Origin: Isoetes taiwanensis
Lineage: Eukaryota > Streptophyta > Lycopodiopsida > Isoetales > Isoetaceae
Assembly: GCA_021234155.1 (NCBI GenBank)
Contig: JAJEKV010000139.1
Span: forward strand, 1,546,386 to 1,610,385
Direction: 5' to 3'
Length of the DNA stretch: 64,000 bases
The first letter of the stretch is position 1. The number at the start of each line of letters is the position of its first letter. This document shows, in pieces, positions 43,900 through 55,780 of the stretch. The notes under the pieces are model-generated. The model was not told the origin of the DNA and searched no databases. It saw nothing but the letters and a program-made list of their open reading frames with translations. A program made the position numbers and the translations under genes.

Positions 43900-45410
43900 C
43901 ATGCCATGGATTTCAAAATGCAAACCAATAAAAAATGCAATGTGATTGCAATTATTTCACAATGTCAGTTGTCAACTATTTCTTTCTCTAGTGCTCCAAT
44001 TTTTTTAGGCATCCTGGACCCACCAATGATCCATTATTCACTTTGGCCATTGATTTTAACATTTTAGCCATTGGCTTGAAGTTTTGGTCATTGACCCCAA
44101 CATTTTTACTTTAACTTGTCAAAAAGCCTTCTTTATAGCTTCTCCTCTACCATTTAAATTGGGCGGTTGCCCAATTTAGAGTGCAAAAGTTCTGAAAGCC
44201 TTCAAAAGATATCACATAGAGTAATGAGGAATGAGTGGCATATAAGTAAGAAGAAGACCATTACCATGTTGGTCGGGATTCCTAGGCCACTTCCCACCGC
44301 GGCCGTAATTGGTACTAGGGGCCTACGCCTCATCATTCAGGTCAACAATTCCATCGAATAATAATGTCGGCACTATTACAGCTATGCTTGGTGTATTGCC
44401 ATTCAAATTGGTAGGGTGCTTAATTTAAGAGGTCGAAGTCCTAAAAGTCTTTCCCAAAGCCCATCCTCTACCCTAAGCAATAGCAACTCTTGTGGCCCCC
44501 TCCCAAATGCCAAGGACATGCAAAACTGATGGGGATGGTCATCAAACCCCAGACCAGACCAAATTCTAGTCACTAGCTGATGGCACCTTACCCTTCAGAC
44601 TCCTCTTGGTGGAATACATGGACAATTAACCTCAAAAATGGCACATAAGACAAGAAAGGTAAAGATAGATGCCTCTATTATGAGAAAAGAGATGCACCCA
44701 AAGGCTTAGTCAACAAAGTTGGTTCAGCCGGGCTACCTCTTCTCAAGCCATTAGGTGCATACCGGATCCGGCACATGTGATGAACTAAAAAAATCCGGGG
44801 CAATGGTTGAGGGTAACACTACTAGGATTGCGGGCCTAGCATAAAGATACCATCCTCGGCGTTCCAATTGCTCAAAAACAACTAGCTACAGAGAAACGGC
44901 GTTATAGGCATTGTGGCGCATTCAACAAACTTTAGGATAGTCTCGCTTAGGAGGAAAGTTTGAAAGGCAAGCGGGGATAAGTTGGATCCTATCCACTAGC
45001 ATGGCCACCATAGCGAGCAATGGGGAACATTTTGAGCACGAGATGAACGTAGCTATCTCACGCCTTCAATCAAAATCGAGGAGATCACCACCATTCAATG
45101 GGTCATCCATGCGACCCACGAGCAAAATTCGGTCTTGACTTTAGACTCTTCAAAGGCAGGGCCAACATTCTCGAGAAACCTCATCGACATGGGACATTGC
45201 AATTACCTCTAAGCTATAGAGGTTGAAGTATAGCTCCGTTATACGGGATCTAGATATGCAAAAGCTATGGGTAGTAGTTACTTAATAGGATAAAGGCCTC
45301 CATGCAAATGCTCATGAGCAATTGCAACATTGTACATGTGAATTAGCCAGACAGAAATTACTCAAATAAGTACTGAGCTCTCAAATTTAAGGGGAGGGAG
45401 GGGGGAGGCT
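43900..45410. other. Degenerate non-coding sequence
   Basis: No supported gene. A short internal repetition (TTGGCCATTGA..., TTAGCCATTGGC..., TTTGGTCATTGA...) lies at about 44043-44095. Confidence 0.35.
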
Positions 45411-45417
45411 ACTCCAT

Positions 45418-45790
45418 ATGCTACGACTACCGCGCATGTTCAAATGCCCAAATGACACGAACCTAGGCAGGCCAGTGTCATCTCATCCCCAGCACAGACA
45501 ACAACCTGCACCTCATAGACAGCAGCCAGGACCTACCGAGACGGCCAACATTGCCCGAGCATCTGAGAACAATGAGGACAAAGACGTAAGAGCCACAATG
45601 TGGTGGTCTATGGCCTCGCTGAGGAAGCAGGGGAGAACCTTATTGGATGGCTCCAAATTCTGGTTCTCTGCCATATGATATCTCACACTCCCGTGCACAT
45701 TGCTAGGGCTACCTTCATGGTGTTCATAATGTCTTGTGAGAAAAGCTATATTATGTCAAGGCAAGCATTTGACTTCACTTTACATTGACC
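45418..45790 (+). pseudogene. LINE ORF1-like fragment
   Basis: A Gln/Pro-rich stretch (HPQHRQQPAPHRQQPGPTE) is followed by NNEDKDVRATM. After a one-base shift, VVYGLAEEAGENLIGWLQIL and HIARATFMVFIMSCEKSYIM follow, the typical start of the RRM-like core of LINE ORF1 proteins (NVVVYGLPEE). The next ORF, at 46141, looks like the beginning of an endonuclease, so order and strand fit one element. Confidence 0.45.
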
Positions 45791-46140
45791 ATCACCTCAT
45801 TTGATGCAGCAGGTATGCAAGAGTTGCCCCAAACTAGAAACATTTTTTCATGTAGGAGGTTTTAGGGAGGGGGCACTCGATCCAGGGCAAGATGTGGGTC
45901 TTTGGCCCACAAATGCTTGGTCACGATGTGCCACACTAGTGCCGCTACAAGCCTTGGGGATCCCGACATATCTGCCGCAAAAGGTACATTTGCAATTCTT
46001 TGTATTCATTAGCGCCTAGCGAGTTCACGAATGTCGATGTCGTTCCTGCTGCCCCTATTGCGGCTTCTACCCCATCAGCTCTGTTTGCTTCATCTACATA
46101 CGCTCTGCACCCGCGTGTTGTTCCTACTTCTTAACCCCCT

Positions 46141-47300
46141 GTGATCACACTTTTGAAGTCTCAATCTATATCGATGTCCATACATAGGGAATTGTGCATA
46201 CATATATTCTCTTGGAACTATATGGGCTTCTCTGGCAAAAATAGTCTCAACTCCATGGCTGTGGATATCGATTTCATCTCCTTATGGAGAAATGGAAGCA
46301 TGCAAACCACATGCGACCAGATCTGGGGGGCTATCAACACTACTCATTATTGTGGCGATCCCTACTCATATCGATGGCCCTTGCGTATAGAAACGGGGAG
46401 TTCATCCCTCTGTCGCTACCGCAAGCACTGCTAACATGAGGCCGTCTACCTATCATCGGACTCTTCATGGTGAGCAAGAACCTTAAGGGGAAGAATAGAC
46501 GTGTCATTCGTCTCGTCTCCCTCGGGATCTACCTAGCTACGGAAGCCCATAAAGCGTAAGCACATGGCATCACATAGAATACATATATCCCACCTCGAAG
46601 GATGGTTCACCATAACATAACATCCGAAACAACAACATCGGTAAGCATCAACAAAAGAAAAAATCTTATCCAAGGCTCGAGACTCGCATAGGGATCGACG
46701 TTGGGATCTCCGAAGTCAATGCGGATAGAATTCATAACAATGGATTTACCGACATAGAACATATGGTTGGGTAGTCCCTCCATCGCCCCTCCGGCATACT
46801 TTGCGGATAGTCGATAAGTATTGGGGATCTACTCACAGGTTGCATCTCGATCCCGATGAGGCCGGAGGAATCACTCCCCTCTAGAAGGTCCATGCCAACT
46901 TCTGAGAGCTAGAGAGCCCTTTGCTGCCGTCTCGGCTTGAACCCCACCAAGGCTGACAGATCACCTAGGAAGATGTCGAGCCCATACCTTGCCCATACTT
47001 CGGTGGCAAGCTATTAAGCCTAGCTCTGGCGTTCCCTAGCCATCGCTATGCACGGAGGGATCAATCAGCCCGAGACAAGCCTTCCTTGTCGGTCGGTCCT
47101 AACTTCCCGCCACCCGGCCGGGGGGGCTCCTATACACACGAGCCGCGTGGTGGGAATTAATGAGGCTATCTAGGTACATCATCTATGAAAACTCGGGTCT
47201 CTACCCCTTCCCAATACACAAGAGATGCACATAGAGGGTGCAAAATCAGTCTTGGGTAGCGAGAAATCACCATCTAGGCCCGTATATATGTGCTTAAATT
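46141..47300 (+). pseudogene. LINE endonuclease N-terminus (degenerate)
   Basis: IHIFSWNYMGFSGKNSLN (from about 46194) corresponds to the opening strand of APE-type endonucleases (ILSWNV-x-GL), with Asn of WN in the metal-binding position. Later frames such as IGIDVGISEV are plausible but shifted. No RT follows before the LTR element at 47320, which probably inserted into or beside this LINE. Confidence 0.4.
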
Positions 47301-47319
47301 GTGGTGTGTTTTAAAGCTG

Positions 47320-48943
47320 TGTGATTTGTCGGGGGAATATATCGCCATAAATAATTATATTCACGGATCCGTCACCATACAAGTCTATCTTCATAGCCTT
47401 GTATACCATAGATTGTGGCACTAGGGGGGCATGGCTAAGTTATTCTCATAGCTTAGCCAACCATAGGTTAAGCCATTATCCGTGGCCTTAACCTGTTGGG
47501 CACGCCACCGCAGGGACTCACCCGATTGGTGCCACGTGGCATCCTAGGTGGACCCTAACTTATATAGGCATAAACCCTAACCCTAGACCTCTTTTCCAGC
47601 CCTAGCACCCAGAGACTCACCTACTTGTTGAAACCCGGTTTGAACATGGATTCGTGTGGCATAGGTCTGGTGCGGCCCATTGGGTAGACCCGTTCTTGGA
47701 GGAGGAGCAGCTTGTGAGTCAGAAGACTATGGAGGCGCCCGGATCTGGAGGAGCATCGAGGGCGGCGGTATGTAGGATAGTAGTTGTGATAGCTCATGCC
47801 AATTAGCAATCCGGATGTGCTAGTATTTTGTATCTAGAGTAGAGCCATCCTAGAACCCATATTCAACATCTTGAACCCTAATCAAGGAACCCTAACTATT
47901 AGTTAGTTGTGCGATTAGGTTAAGATGTTCTTCTTATGATTATTCTCATGATGATTATGTGATGATGGTTGATCATGTTTGCTCCTCTTGTATTGGGAAG
48001 GGGGTGAGACCTAGAGCCATATGTAGTATGCTCTAGAGTGAATCCCTTAGTTCCTATTAGTTAGCGACTTTGTGCATAGGAGCCCACCGGGCTATTGAGG
48101 CTATGTTATGACTCGGCACCCGGATACTTGAGGGCTAGAGGGAAAGTGGAGGAGGATCCTGCCGGTGGGGGCTTCGAGGGGGGATCCCATAGTGGGCTAG
48201 GCTTATGGTGGGTCACCCGTGTGGGCGAGCATGGGTCAGGCACCTCTGGGGCAATGGTGTTGCCACCCTCTGGGGCTGCAAGTGTTGGCTTGGCTCGTTT
48301 TGGGGGTTGATTCGGTCAGTGCAGATGCGTGTGTCACCCGCGATTCTCTAGCGCCACGGCACCTCTAGACCACAGGAGGGGGAGATGCAACCCTTCACGC
48401 CTCATCGGACCAGGGGGGAGATGCAACTGGGGTAGTCCCAGATGGGTGATGCCATGGGATTGCGTATCCAGGAAGGCTAGAGTCTGTCGAGCCTGATCTA
48501 GCCCATGCGCAAAGTATGCACGGGGAGGGGGCGGATGGAGTGGTCAACCCCTAGCCATTGTTCTATGCCAGCCTACGCCATTGCCATGTCTCGATTACTG
48601 CTCTATCTTGAGGCCTGGCCGGTCGGTCATCCTCCTTGCAGTGCAGGCCGGGTAGGAGCTCTCTGTTTTATAGTTTGTGATTATCATCTATGCATTGGGT
48701 TGTAATGCGATGCACTACCCTCAGAGGTAGTATTTATATATGTTTTATGCTAGTTGACGTGTTATCGCTTCATTATAGAGCCCATAGGGAAAGGCGGCAT
48801 AAGACACCTTACGTGTTCCCTTCCGCACTAGAGTCACCTCGAGTCGCGGGGTAGGCGAAAAAGGGCCCATCACGGTTCTTGGCCCGGGATGGGGGATTTC
48901 ACAGGGTGTCTGGCCGGCGTATGTTTAGCGAGGGGCGTCCACA
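47320..48943 (+). repeat. 5' LTR
   Basis: Starts TGTGATTTGTCGGGGGAATA, ends ...GGCGTCCACA, and matches 58823-60455 throughout. Shared landmarks are TACAAGTCTATCTTCATAGC, TATATAGGCATAAACCCTAA, GATGATTATGTGATGATGG and GGCTATTGAGGCTATGTTAT. Differences are mostly small indels. Confidence 0.85.
47533..47591 (+). promoter_or_regulatory. LTR promoter: G-box, TATA box and telo-box
   Basis: CACGTG at 47533-47538, TATATAG at 47571-47577 and AAACCCTAA with a following CCCTA at 47582-47594. This is a plausible pol II promoter, and the telo-box is common in plant genes of the translation and histone classes. In the 3' LTR the TATA is conserved (59061), the G-box is altered to CGCGTG and a different CACGTG lies at 58982. 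Confidence 0.5.
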
Positions 48944-48944
48944 A

Positions 48945-48955
48945 TGGTATCGAGC
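48945..48955 (+). other. Primer-binding site for initiator tRNA-Met
   Basis: TGGTATCGAGC lies two bases after the LTR. The usual plant site is TGGTATCAGAGC, so one A is missing within CAG. Confidence 0.75.
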
Positions 48956-49520
48956 AATGTTCTTGGTTGACCAAGAACTAGCAATGACCATAACCATGAA
49001 GTAGTCCTAACAGGCCTATAGGGGTGTGAAATAAACATTTCCACCATCGAACCGCGAAAATGGGGAAAAAAAATTTTTCTCTAGGTAGTGGGTCGGACTT
49101 AGGTTAAGTGTTAGACGAGGGGTTTGAGTGAGTCAAGCGCACCTTCTAGTAAATTGGGAGTGAAAATCATGCATCTGCATCAAATTTCACCTAAAATGGG
49201 TCAAGAATCATGCCAATCGGAGACCAATTGAAAAATGGCGCCAAATTCATAGATTGCACTTGAACCATTAGAAAAATTCGAAATTCAAGTATAATATCAA
49301 TTAATATGGATTTAACATATATATTTAATAATTAAATAAGCACTAAATATCTTGTAATTAATAAGGGGGCTAATAAATAGGGGTAATTATGGTAGGAGAA
49401 TATTCTCGGGGACCCTCCTCTTTAAATATCTCGACACCTCATTTTTCCCTCCAAACTTTCCTCTACCTTCTCTCTCTTGACCAGCCTATCCCCCCACTGT
49501 TTTTCTAGGCCCCGTTAAAT

Positions 49521-50600
49521 ATGGCTCGAACCAAACAAACCTATAGGAAGATCGCCCTAGGGCCTACCCTCCATGGCGCAGAGCAGCGGGCGCCATGTGA
49601 AGAAGATACGAGCACCCTACGGCCCAAGAAGGGGGAAGAGGCTTCCCCTACCAGCGGCGGCGGCCGGGACGGGTCAGATCCGATGCCGAGAAGCGACCCC
49701 TGGGTCGGCGGGGACACCAAAGAACAGAGCGAATCTAGCCGCCGAGGCCCACTGAGACCCGGAGCAGGAGGGAGGCGAGGTCCAAGAGCAAGTGGAGGCA
49801 GGCGGGGCCTTGACCCCCAAAGAAGAAAAAGGAGAAGGTCGAGTGGCTCAAGAGAGGGCCGCAAGGAGGAAAGAGGGAACAGGAGGAGGAGGCGGGCCCG
49901 GGAAAAGCTGAGGAGGAGGGCGAAAGAGGAAAGAAAGCAGCCCGGTCCCAGCCCAGAGGCAGAGCCGTGATAGAGCCTCACGTGAGGAGGGAGGCGGTGG
50001 AAGGAGGAGGAGGGAGGGGAAGAGATGGCGGGGGGGGCAAGGTAGGACCCGAGACCACCTTACCGATTAATGGCCCAAGCCACCTAAGGTGTGCAAAAGG
50101 CGAGAAGCCGAGAGCGGGCCTTAGCCTTGGGAAGGGCCGGAGTCTCACAGCACTTACTCAAAACATACCAAGAATACCTTAGATGGGTGGACAAAGGTAT
50201 AATGATTGGTACTGCCGTGAGAGCGCCCGGCCGACTGCAAGTGGAGGCCCGGGAACCAGCCAAACCCCGCCACCGGCCCGAAGCCAGAAGAAGACCCACC
50301 ATGGGCTAACTTCGGTACACTCCGTGTCTTCAGGAGATTAGACACTTTCACCGGTGCACTAATCTCCTTATTAGGAAGGCACCCTTTGGCGACTTTCATG
50401 CGGGGAGATGTCTGCGGCGGTTAGTCACCGAAAAGCTTCTGAGTGGCGTCGCTCACAACTTCGGAGTCTTGCAAGTAGCGTGGTACGAAACTCACCCGGT
50501 TGTTTGAGGAAAGGGAACCTCTAGCGGCGATCCACGCGAAGAGGGTGACCTTTGATGCTTAAGGATATATACTTGGCGTCGCATCCCATAAGGAATACCC
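49521..50600 (+). pseudogene. Histone H3/CENH3-like protein encoded in the retrotransposon (frame-broken as read)
   Basis: The frame starts MARTKQTYRKIALG; after Met removal this places R2, T3, K4, Q5, T6, R8 and K9 as in histone H3. A long Arg/Lys/Gly/Pro-rich tail follows (stop at 49968). In the same frame, 50313-50504 reads RYTPCLQEIRHFH, CTNLLIRKAPF, RRLVTEK and VLQVAWYE. This corresponds to the alpha-N and alpha-1/2 helices of H3 (canonical REIRRYQKSTELLIRKLPF, RLVREI, ALQEAAE). One frame over, 50497-50559 gives RLFEEREPLAAIHAKRVTF (canonical LFEDTNLCAIHAKRVTI). From 50555, in the first frame again, MLKDIYLASHPIR follows (canonical MPKDIQLARRIR). EIRHF and TNLLI are closer to CENH3 than to canonical H3. 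The tail of about 260 codons is far longer than the roughly 40 of H3. No introns are apparent. It could package with chromatin or guide integration; function is unknown. Confidence 0.8.
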
Positions 50601-51268
50601 TTGAGGATGCATTCTTGTTTAAAAGTAATGTAATTATTAAAGTCTCCTATAAATATAAAATTTTGTTGTAAAAAGCTGACCTCAATTCTTGTATGAAATT
50701 ATGTCTAAATAGCTCAAATTTCACTTTAAGTTTGACCATTAAAATTGTATTGTTGAAGGAAAAATTAATTAGTTAGAAACCCTAGCTTAATTAGTTCAAA
50801 AAAAAAACTGCCAATTAGAAGGCTTAAACCGGTCGAAAATGGGGTCTAGCCCTCGGCCTCGGGGGCTACTTCTCGCGACGCCACCCGATTCGACATTTTG
50901 ATACTAGAAATGTCCAATTAAAGTAAGAAAAGTTGCTAGTTAGGGTAGAATCGTGCTGAAAGTCATGTTAGGATGTTTAATTTTCCTAAAAACCCTTGTA
51001 GAAAGTAAATTGACCCGAAACCGGGTCGCGTCGCGAAAAACCACCCTGCGTCCTCGACGGAGAGCCAATTCTCATGGCGCCACCGATTTAAACTCAATCT
51101 TGCCTAGATTGACCAATTTTGACCCAACAAACTCTCATGTAGTGTTTCTTGCTTTGATTTGTCTAGAATTGCCTTGCGTCATGGTAGCTCATTTGGACAC
51201 CGAGGGCCATAGATTTGGAGTCTTCCCCATCAAGAACCTTTGTGCCTGCAGCAGGGGCACCCCTAGTC
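50601..51268 (+). other. AT-rich spacer after the H3-like frame
   Basis: It resembles a 3' UTR or intron (TAATTATTAAAG, TTAATTAGTTAG), then becomes more mixed toward 51000. The frame 50953-51273 has no recognised product. A captured histone gene with its 3' flank would explain the composition change. Confidence 0.35.
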
Positions 51269-51276
51269 TATAAAAA
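51269..51276 (+). promoter_or_regulatory. Internal TATA box
   Basis: TATAAAAA lies within GTCTATAAAAAGGGCCCTCA, followed about 110 bases later by ATGGCGCCATCAAGC (51387) opening a new frame. It looks like a core promoter for an internal transcript. Confidence 0.4.
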
Positions 51277-51386
51277 GGGCCCTCATTTGTCATTTTCTCC
51301 CCATCAGAACTGCTCCTAGCTCCTGTGGCGATTTTCTAACCCCTTGCTCAAATCCAGCAGCCATTTTTCATAGCCATCTCTGCTCA

Positions 51387-52560
51387 ATGGCGCCATCAAG
51401 CTTTGTTAGATGGTACAATGACTCTAATCACATCCGTGAACTCCTATTGAGCAAGCCTTTCATGTCTTGATCATCTCTTTGATCTTCATGCCACCTTAAC
51501 CGAGAACCCCTATTACAGCCCAGGCATCATGTGTCAATATGATCGACAAATTACGCCCTCGGAGTTAGCTTGCCACCTAGGGGAGGGAAATGGGTTTCTC
51601 TAGATTCTCTTGCTCAAGCCATAGGTGGGGGATCCAGGGGCAAGAACAAGCTCTGGGATAGAACCAGAAACATGCCAGACTACATGACACATAAGCATCA
51701 TAGGCATAGGTATCTTTCGAATAGCGGCCTTAGCATTGTTCATGCGGTATAGAGGCCGATTAACCAACCGGGGAGCCATCAATCCAACCCTTGGATTTGG
51801 CACCACTTTCGACACCCGAACGCTTACGGATAAGCATTGGGGAGATCGAGACCTCAGCATCACGAACACTACGGCTCCACATAGCGGGAACACCTATGTT
51901 GCGGTCAGTGCGACTATGAAGAGGAGGAGGAAGAGAACAAGTTGGGAGATGAGGGAGAGGAGAATGGAGGCTATATATGGCTTCGACAACAAGAAGTTCT
52001 AAAGCGAGACTTGAGCCACGGTAAATCGGCCCTTACCCGGTGATTATCGGCCCGAGGAGTACATATTCGCTAATCAGGCATCCCTCAACCTTCCCTGTCG
52101 GGAGGAGGGCCTCGGGGATCGGCGAGCTTCTAAGCCTCATAGCACAAGAGCAAAGGCGGTGAACTTCGCCGACTACTCCTACCAAGAGATCCCACGGGGA
52201 GGTAGCGGCGACACTCCTATCTGCAGGAAAAACCATGTCCAGGACATCGGTATTATCAACGGTTAGGTACATGTTTTGCAGCCGGAAACCATCATCATCA
52301 GAAAGAAGAAGAATTTCAAGAAATCCAAAGCGGGTTGTACAAGCGGGGAAGAGGCCCAAGCTCCGCCGACCGGTCGCTCGAAGTATCTCTGCGAAGCATC
52401 TAGCGGCATCAACTTGGAGAAGCGCAAAACAACTATGGGAGGGATCCGCGAAGATCGATTGCATTAGATGTGTTCGTGGCGGCACAAAAGGAAGAGTCAC
52501 GGGGAGGCGGGGGCAGGCCGCGGGGGGCAAATCACTTCGGTACTACCTTCGGCCCTTAGT
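51387..52560 (+). pseudogene. Second extra reading frame upstream of gag, unknown (broken)
   Basis: Pieces in alternating frames read MAPSSFVRWYNDSNHIREL, LTENPYYSPGIMCQYDRQI, TPSELACHLGEG, GKNKLWDRTRNMPDYMTHK, HRHRYLSNSGLSIVHAVYRG, RLTNRGAINPTLGFGTTFD, then Lys/Arg-rich segments (KRRRKRTSWEMRERRMEAI, IIIRKKKNFKKSK). The early part vaguely recalls the putative transposon proteins that precede gag in some large plant retrotransposons (TP-x-x-LA-x-x-LGL). I cannot name a family. Acidic and basic blocks alternate toward the end. Confidence 0.4.
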
Positions 52561-53111
52561 CAAGGTCGGATGATAGTCTTCCACAAGGAATTCAGCCCAA
52601 AGGGGTGAAGAATCCGGGTGGCTCCTCATAGCACTCGGGGTTTGGACATCATGCGGGATAGATTTTGGAATGGACCATGTGATACTCTTCAAAGATCGGT
52701 AGCCCTTCATGCCCTCGACTTATGAGGGGCCACCTCGGATGCGCACTTGTCGGTGAGTGGCGGCAAGCGCACGGGAACTCCCAAAGACCACAAGTGCTTA
52801 AAGAGCATTGGAGGGGATCGATGGCTAGAATCCCTCTTGAAACATGGGCAAGGGCACGGGATTCAAGAAAATCAAGAACTTCTTCAAGCGGCGCCATTGA
52901 TTGGAAGAATTGTTTGCTAACTTAATTAAAATTACATTGTAACTCCTTTTAAGTATTATCATAAATGTCCATTAAATGTATTTCTATATACTAATTAATG
53001 TATTACAATGATTTTGACTTGTAAAAGAAATTTTCATATGATTTCTTTTGTACCTAACAACAATTTAATTGTAAGCAAAATGATCATTGCCTAACCTAAT
53101 AACATCTATTA

Positions 53112-54340
53112 ATGATCAATCCTTGCGACCAAGGAACTCAAGTCACGGGATCTCAAGATCGACCTACCGACCCACATAATTGGGTACCAAAGGAATCTGT
53201 TTGGCGGGGAACAAAGAAGATGTCGGCGGGATATGTCACGAGGAGGCGGTCAAGCGCAAGGTTGGTGCGGATGAGGAATCAGATGCAACACCTCATCAAC
53301 CAGGGCGACACCTCTCATGAATGCAGGGAAGATGGTCACCCACCTCCACCTTGTTTTCGGGGTGGTGGCGAAAGTTCCTCGGCCCGGGGAAGGGAGGGCA
53401 ACGAGGGAATGTCGGGGGATAGGAGAAGGAAGAGGAGAACCGGGGAGTCCATCATCATCTAGCTCCGCTCATGGGGGCTCTCTTCGGTGAGGACAGCTCT
53501 ATTCAGATGAAGTGACTCACAGCACACCTAAAGGCAAGAAAAAGGGCAAGAAAGGCAGGATGATTACGAGAAAAAAAGGTGGATAGTGCTATGAGCAATG
53601 TATGGAAGACAAAGAAAGGCTGGGCCAGTTCTCGGGGAAAGACGGATCCCGTCGCATGGAAGGCTGAAGCATGGCTTGATGAAATGGAAGAATTTGGTAA
53701 CTCTTACGAATGAAAGACAAGGATATAGGGAAAGTTACTCTGACTAACCTCATTGGACGGCAAGGATGCAGTGGAAGGGATATGCTAAGTCTAACAAAAA
53801 GAGGAACAATTGTAGATTTAAGACTTTTAGCAAGGCTTTAAAGTAAGCACTATGTACCAGGTCTCATACTAGTAGGCCAGGATCCGGCTGTTTTACGAGG
53901 TTGAATCGAGGTACCTTATCGGTGGCTAAGTATACGAAGAATTTATGAGGCTTTCGGGCTGAATGTTCACGGAGTCTCGAGAGGAGGCAAGCGTGGATAC
54001 TTACATTGAGGGTTGAACAAAGAATATCAAGAGGCTTGTTAGAGCAATCAACACGGTCGGTCCTTGCCAAGAAGATAAAGCTATAAGTTTGGAGGAGGCA
54101 CCGGCAACTCCGGCCCGGAGAAGCGATCAACCTTGAGGTAAGTTCAGAAATGATGCTCGGGGGACAATATCCGGGGTAAGCAATGGCGGCTACACCATCG
54201 AAGTCGAAGGGCCCGAGGTAAGGGTAAAGCAAAGCTTTTGGGGACCGTAAGCCCGCGACGAATGCATCGGGGGGCGCCTCTTAAGCGTCTCCTAGACAGT
54301 CTGCCGAAGGAAAAGAGACAGGAATGCATTGAGAAGAAGT
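53112..54340 (+). pseudogene. gag (capsid) region
   Basis: The first part (53112-53462) is Arg/Gly/Ser-rich with MRNQMQHLINQGDTSH. At about 53640 the frame reads DPVAWKAEAWLDEMEEF, the conserved N-terminal capsid motif of Ty3/gypsy gag (F-x-G-x-x-DP-x-x-A-x-x-WL-x-x-ME). Following pieces are in several frames. CHIC at about 54496 in the next frame may be what is left of a zinc knuckle. Confidence 0.55.
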
Positions 54341-54341
54341 T

Positions 54342-55193
54342 ATGCTTGGTGCTTCCGGCCAACACGGACACATGATTGTCCATTCGTCATCTGCAATCGG
54401 CTTTGGCGAGAACTCTTGGGCCCAGGGACTCCCCAGCGAGCGGACGAGGGGCGATGACCAACCAGGGAGGGCCCGCGACTTCATAGATGGTGAGTGTCAC
54501 ATATGTGCAAACATTGAGTCAGATGAGATAGAGAATCAGTCAACTGTCATCGCGGCTGATGGGATCATAGATAGTAATCCTTATGTAGTCCTCATAGATA
54601 CAGGTAGCTCTCATAATTTTGCATCTCCTAGATTGGCTGCTCTAATGAAGAATAAGGTATTGAAGTCTAAGCCAAGGCCCATTTGCTATGGCCAATGCGC
54701 CATTCGGCACACTAAGGGGAGGAGGATCACCTTTGACATAGACCTTAGTGGGGCTAAGTGGCCGATGGGAGCAGAAGTCATGGACATTGGAAGATATGAT
54801 TTGATAGTGGGGATGGAATTTTTGAAGCCAGCCAAAGCCATGATTGATTCGCCCAGGAATGAAGTCACCATGGCGGCACCCAGGGCATTCGCTGACAAGT
54901 TGATAGTGAAAGGTAAGAAGCTACATTCTCCTATGCAGTGTATTTCTTTGAAGCAGCTAAGGAAGAGTATAGAAAGGAATAAAGTGGATTACATCTTGAG
55001 GTTGGAATCAGTTGGGCCAGGCAAGCAGGAGGGAAGTGACCCAAAGGGGAATCACTTGCCCAGGCAGATAGCAAGGCTTATTTCAGAGTTCAAGGATGTA
55101 TTCCGGATGAAATCCAGGCCACCTTATAGGGGTGTAGAATGTGAGATCACATTGGCTCAGGATCTGAAGCCTACCAAGAAGGGCGCCATATAG
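54342..55193 (+). CDS. Pol: aspartic protease and linker
   Basis: An open frame of 283 codons. [15 protein letters not shown] (about residue 82) holds the DTG active site, [16 protein letters not shown] the hydrophobic-hydrophobic-G motif of retropepsins. It continues to [13 protein letters not shown] and [11 protein letters not shown], the usual lead-in to the Ty3 RT (F-x-DVF, DH-x-I-x-L). A TAG at 55191-55193 lies exactly where pol should read on into the RT frame at 55195, so a small indel is likely. Confidence 0.8.
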   Translation: MLGASGQHGHMIVHSSSAIGFGENSWAQGLPSERTRGDDQPGRARDFIDGECHICANIESDEIENQSTVIAADGIIDSNPYVVLIDTGSSHNFASPRLAALMKNKVLKSKPRPICYGQCAIRHTKGRRITFDIDLSGAKWPMGAEVMDIGRYDLIVGMEFLKPAKAMIDSPRNEVTMAAPRAFADKLIVKGKKLHSPMQCISLKQLRKSIERNKVDYILRLESVGPGKQEGSDPKGNHLPRQIARLISEFKDVFRMKSRPPYRGVECEITLAQDLKPTKKGAI

Positions 55194-55194
55194 A

Positions 55195-55780
55195 ATGAGC
55201 ATTCCAGAATTGACTGAGCTCAAGAAACAGCTGCAGGAATTGCTCGAGCTTGGATTTATAAGAGCAAGTGTGTCTCCTTTCGGAGCACCTATACTCTTTG
55301 TCAAGAAGAAAGATGGGAGCTTAAGAATGTGCATAGACTATCGCCAGCTCAACAAGCAGACGATAAAGAATAAGTATGCATTACCAAGGCGGATGACCCT
55401 AATGGACCGATTACAAGGAGCAAAGGTATTCTCTAAGATTGATTTGAGATCGGGGATACCATCGATAAGAATAAAAGAAGAGGACATCCATAAGGCGCTT
55501 TGGGAACGGCAGTGCGGTCATTTTGAGTTCCACGGATAATGCCCTTTGGATTGTCGAGCGCTCCAATAACGTTTATCGCCTCATGAACGATATCTTGAGA
55601 GACTTCTTGGATGAGTTTGTTATTGTCTTCTTCGACGACATCCTAATCTACACAAGTCCCTTGAAGAGCATTGTCGGCATCTCGGGGAAAGTGTTGGAGA
55701 AATTGAGGCGTCATCGGTTGTATGGGAAGCTCTCTAAGTGCCACTTTGCAACAGGCCGGTGGAGTACTTGGGGCATGTAG
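55195..55780 (+). pseudogene. Pol: reverse transcriptase
   Basis: [70 protein letters not shown] (catalytic Asp) and, one frame on, FVIVFFDDILIYT (catalytic Asp pair) are standard Ty3 motifs. Around 55450-55545 the sequence breaks frame where [13 protein letters not shown] would be expected: ATCGATAAG stands for an expected ATCAGATAAG. Confidence 0.8.

Noticed and set aside
49541-49981. Leu/Pro/Ser-rich minus-strand frame opposite the H3-like tail
   Set aside because: It is the complement of an Arg/Gly-rich coding stretch, which always yields Leu/Pro/Ser frames.
52033-52530. 165-codon minus-strand frame within the LTR element
   Set aside because: Antisense to the pol-oriented element, no similarity. 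Explained by GC-rich composition with few stops.
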